Positions 13,925 to 16,065 of a stretch of 16,065 bases of DNA are shown one piece after another. The notes under the pieces are model-generated. The model did not search any database. It was not told the origin of the DNA and worked only from the letters and a program-made list of their open reading frames with translations. Numbering within the stretch: the stretch's first letter is position 1; each line of letters starts with the position of its first letter. Position numbers and translations under genes: made by a program. This DNA is from Pelotomaculum_B sp041645005 (GTDB taxonomy: Bacteria; Bacillota; Desulfotomaculia; Desulfotomaculales; Pelotomaculaceae), in NCBI GenBank assembly GCA_041645005.1, contig JBAZQW010000021.1, positions 1-16,065 on the forward strand, given 5' to 3'.

Positions 13925-14413
13925 TTACGCGTACTGTTCCAGCAATGCGGGGATAAGCTCCGGCTCCAGACGGCCGTGTACATCTTTACCGTCGATAATC
14001 ATTGCCGGCGCCAGGCCGCATGCTCCGATACAACGCACGATCTCCAAAGTATACCGGCTGTCTGGAGTAGTCTGGCCGGGTTTAATATCCAGTAACTCTC
14101 TAATTGTTTTGGTAACCATTTTTGTTCCCTTAACGTAGCAGGCTGTTCCAGCGCAAACGCTGATCTTATGTCTGCCCCTGGGAATCAAGGAAAAGAAAGC
14201 ATAAAAAGTAATAACACCATAAACTTCCTGAAGCGATACCCCCAACCCTTCAGCTATCTGCACCTGGACCCACTTGGGAAGATATCCTACAAGCCCTTGG
14301 GCCTTGGTCAGCACCTGGATTAGTCCGCCGGGATTACCTCTGTACGGATCAATAACCTTATCTAGTTGTTTGGTCAGTTCGTCGTCACCGCAATTGCACG
14401 CACATGCTACCAC
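13925..14413 (-). CDS. hydC: Hydrogenase subunit HydC (NuoE-like)
   Basis: A 162-residue thioredoxin-fold subunit that carries one [2Fe-2S] cluster and joins HydB in the NADH-linked hydrogenase. The ligands are Cys87 and Cys92 in CAGTACYVKG and Cys128 and Cys132 in CIGACGLAPA. The helical N-terminal domain (GGLIQVLTKAQGLVGYLP, GVSLQEVYGVITFY) is standard for NuoE. The extreme N-terminus, VACACNCGDD, holds three closely spaced cysteines (4, 6, 8) that are not part of the normal cluster. The start is GTG 14413 with GGGAGGT eight bases upstream. It is the first gene of the hydCBA unit, and the region upstream contains only a weak promoter candidate. Confidence 0.94.
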   Translation of the reverse strand: MVACACNCGDDELTKQLDKVIDPYRGNPGGLIQVLTKAQGLVGYLPKWVQVQIAEGLGVSLQEVYGVITFYAFFSLIPRGRHKISVCAGTACYVKGTKMVTKTIRELLDIKPGQTTPDSRYTLEIVRCIGACGLAPAMIIDGKDVHGRLEPELIPALLEQYA

Positions 14414-14785
14414 AAGTCTGTACCTCCCTTGCTTAATACCTTTAAAATCTCCTCACCAAAAAACCCATTCCTAAAAAACCCTTACAAACCTCTACCATGA
14501 AACTTTAGGAAGATTTGCTGTATATTTTTAGCTCACCCCCTTATGTTACAATGATGTCTTACATTAAAAGTTAACTTAAAGATTTCGTCACAAATAGTAT
14601 TTATCCTTCTGGTTTTTCAAAAATATTTGGGGCTAAAAACAAATTTTTAAAAACAGTGTTATAGTAAATTAATTTTAAATATTTTATGTGTGTTTCATCA
14701 ATAATCGTAATTAATTCCTTTTAAAAATAAATAGCTCTTTTTAGTAGGCGACAAATAAGATCAAATTATAGAAATATTTGCACTT
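14414..14785. other. AT-rich intergenic region between hemL and hydC
   Basis: About 370 bases with no supported gene. It should hold the hydC promoter and the hemL terminator. Visible elements: a 10-bp palindrome AAGTTAACTT (14568-14577) and a ribosome-binding-site-like AAGGGGGTGAGC on the minus strand (about 14544-14533) with no start codon at a suitable distance. I find no clear hemL terminator hairpin. Confidence 0.5.
14594..14622 (-). promoter_or_regulatory. Weak candidate promoter for hydCBA
   Basis: On the minus strand: TTTTGA (14622-14617), 17-base spacer, TACTAT (14599-14594), directly followed by TTTGTGA, which resembles half of a Rex (redox-sensing repressor) site. It would give a leader of about 175 bases. 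Only the half-site is present, so the Rex link is a guess. Confidence 0.3.
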
Positions 14786-16065
14786 TTACTTAATAATAGT
14801 CTTAAAAGAATTCCTGGCAGCTATTAATGTTTGTTCTATTTCTTTTTCACCATGGGCCAGTGAAACGAACGCGGCTTCAAACTGCGATGGCGCAAGATAG
14901 ACACCCTGTTCCAGCATCGACTTAAAAAAGGCGCTAAAATAAGAAGTGTTAGAAGAGCAAGCGGTAACGTAATCATTCACACTTCCGCCGGTAAAGAAAG
15001 CGCACAGCATAGAACCGACCCGGTTCAAACTTACCTCAACCCCGTTAGTCAATGCGGCTTCCCGCAGACCTTGCTCAAGAGACGCGGCTTTTTGCTCCAG
15101 TTCCTCGTAAATCCCCGGCTGATTTAAGATTTCCAGGGTGGCGATGCCTGCAGCTACCGCCAGTGGGTTGCCTGACAGGGTCCCCGCCTGGTAAACCGCT
15201 CCCGCAGGCGCCACGCACTCCATTATCTCGCGTCTTCCACCATAGGCGCCAACCGGCAATCCACCGCCGATCACCTTGCCCAGGCAGGTAAGGTCGGGGG
15301 TTATTCCGTATAGCTGCTGCGCCCCTCCGTAAGACACGCGAAAACCAGTCATCACTTCGTCAAATATGAGAACGCTCCCATACCTGGTGGTGAGACTCCT
15401 CAGTCCTTCAAGAAAACCTGGCGCCGGTGGAATGACACCCATATTACCCGCCACTGGCTCTACAATTACCGCCGCAATATCTTCACCTTCTAATTTAAAC
15501 ACTTCTGCCAGGTTTTCCAGGTCGTTAAAGCCTGCTATTATTGTGTTCGCCGCAGATCCGGCAGGAATCCCGGGACTGGTGGGGATACCAAGAGTCAGCG
15601 CGCCTGAGCCGGCTTTAATCAACAAAAAATCGGCATGCCCATGGTAGCACCCCTCAAATTTGACAATCTTGTTTCTGCCGGTATAACCGCGGGCTAACCT
15701 TAGCGCGCTCATAGTAGCTTCAGTACCGGAGTTTACCAGGCGGAGCATTTCCACCGACGGAACCGCCGCCGCAACCATGGCTGCCAGGACGGTTTCCATC
15801 CCGGTAGGGGCGCCAAAACTCGTCCCCACATCGCTTAAGCACCTCTCCAGCGCCTCTACCACGCGGGGGTGCCGGTGGCCCAGGATCAGCGGACCCCAGG
15901 AGCCAACGTAATCAATATATTCATTGCCGTCTTCGTCATAAATTTTTGCGCCTGACCCGCTTTTTATAAAAACAGGGTTTAGACCAACTGACTTAAAAGC
16001 TCGTACCGGACTGTTCACGCCGCCAGGTATGAGTTTTTGCGCTTCTTTAAAGAGTTCAATGGACT
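14786..16065 (-). CDS. hemL: Glutamate-1-semialdehyde 2,1-aminomutase (5' end beyond window)
   Basis: A PLP enzyme that moves the amino group of glutamate-1-semialdehyde to give 5-aminolevulinate, the last step of the C5 route to tetrapyrroles. Visible residues begin SIELFKEAQKLIPGGVNSPV, so the frame stays open to the window edge and GTG 16018 (the Val of PGGVNSPV) is not the true start; only a short N-terminal piece is missing. Marks of the family: GSWGPLILGHRHP, NSGTEATMSALRLAR, FEGCYHGHAD, FDEVMTGFR, and the PLP lysine in CLGKVIGGGLPVGAYGG (Lys248 counted from the Val at 16018). The C-terminus is complete. It precedes hydC in the same direction, but 370 bases separate them. It presumably ends a hem operon lying to the right. 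Confidence 0.96.
   Translation of the reverse strand, partial: SIELFKEAQKLIPGGVNSPVRAFKSVGLNPVFIKSGSGAKIYDEDGNEYIDYVGSWGPLILGHRHPRVVEALERCLSDVGTSFGAPTGMETVLAAMVAAAVPSVEMLRLVNSGTEATMSALRLARGYTGRNKIVKFEGCYHGHADFLLIKAGSGALTLGIPTSPGIPAGSAANTIIAGFNDLENLAEVFKLEGEDIAAVIVEPVAGNMGVIPPAPGFLEGLRSLTTRYGSVLIFDEVMTGFRVSYGGAQQLYGITPDLTCLGKVIGGGLPVGAYGGRREIMECVAPAGAVYQAGTLSGNPLAVAAGIATLEILNQPGIYEELEQKAASLEQGLREAALTNGVEVSLNRVGSMLCAFFTGGSVNDYVTACSSNTSYFSAFFKSMLEQGVYLAPSQFEAAFVSLAHGEKEIEQTLIAARNSFKTIIK

Noticed and set aside
1..16065. CRISPR arrays, rRNA genes and intact insertion sequences
   Set aside because: No regularly spaced direct repeats, rRNA sequence, or transposase with terminal repeats was seen on either strand.

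Overview
The window looks like part of the chromosome of an anaerobic, probably syntrophic or fermentative Firmicute of the Desulfotomaculum/Pelotomaculum (Peptococcaceae) type. The reasons are strong AGGAGG-type ribosome binding sites, frequent GTG and TTG starts, a Bacillus-type LexA operator, a DUF1540 protein, and a trimeric NADH-linked [FeFe]-hydrogenase with its maturation genes. The taxon is an inference from family content, not from a marker gene.

Left edge (1-1110): gene debris. A frameshifted remnant of a type I restriction subunit (HsdR) lies on the minus strand, followed by scraps of unrecognised genes and a terminator. It ends at the 3' half of a tRNA-Leu(CAG) whose 5' half is replaced by unrelated sequence, while the terminator behind it is intact. 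This is the expected appearance of the distal attachment site of an integrated element whose body lies to the left.

Region 1135-3860: a 60-residue membrane peptide driven leftward by a near-ideal sigma-A promoter carrying a LexA box in its spacer, which I consider the most interesting signal here; then a small Cys-rich DUF1540 protein, a patatin-like phospholipase, and a DUF711/UPF0210 gene that has lost its first ~170 codons. That gene sits behind a perfect promoter, a terminator-like hairpin and an A7 run.

Region 3888-14413, all minus strand: a hydrogenase locus in two transcription units plus yjbQ. The distal unit is hydC-hydB-hydA (NuoE-like, NuoF-like and catalytic subunits), closed by a 17-bp perfect hairpin. 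The second unit starts from its own promoter with a long structured leader and encodes a TM1266-type regulator, aspartate ammonia-lyase, HydF, HydE and HydG: the H-cluster assembly set with a possible ammonia-producing enzyme built in. HydB lacks the C-terminal 2[4Fe-4S] domain of bifurcating homologues, which points to NADH-driven H2 formation without ferredoxin. YjbQ follows with its own promoter.

Right edge (14786-16065): hemL of tetrapyrrole synthesis, running off the window. The 370 bases between hemL and hydC are AT-rich and hold no convincing gene. I found no CRISPR array, rRNA or intact insertion sequence.
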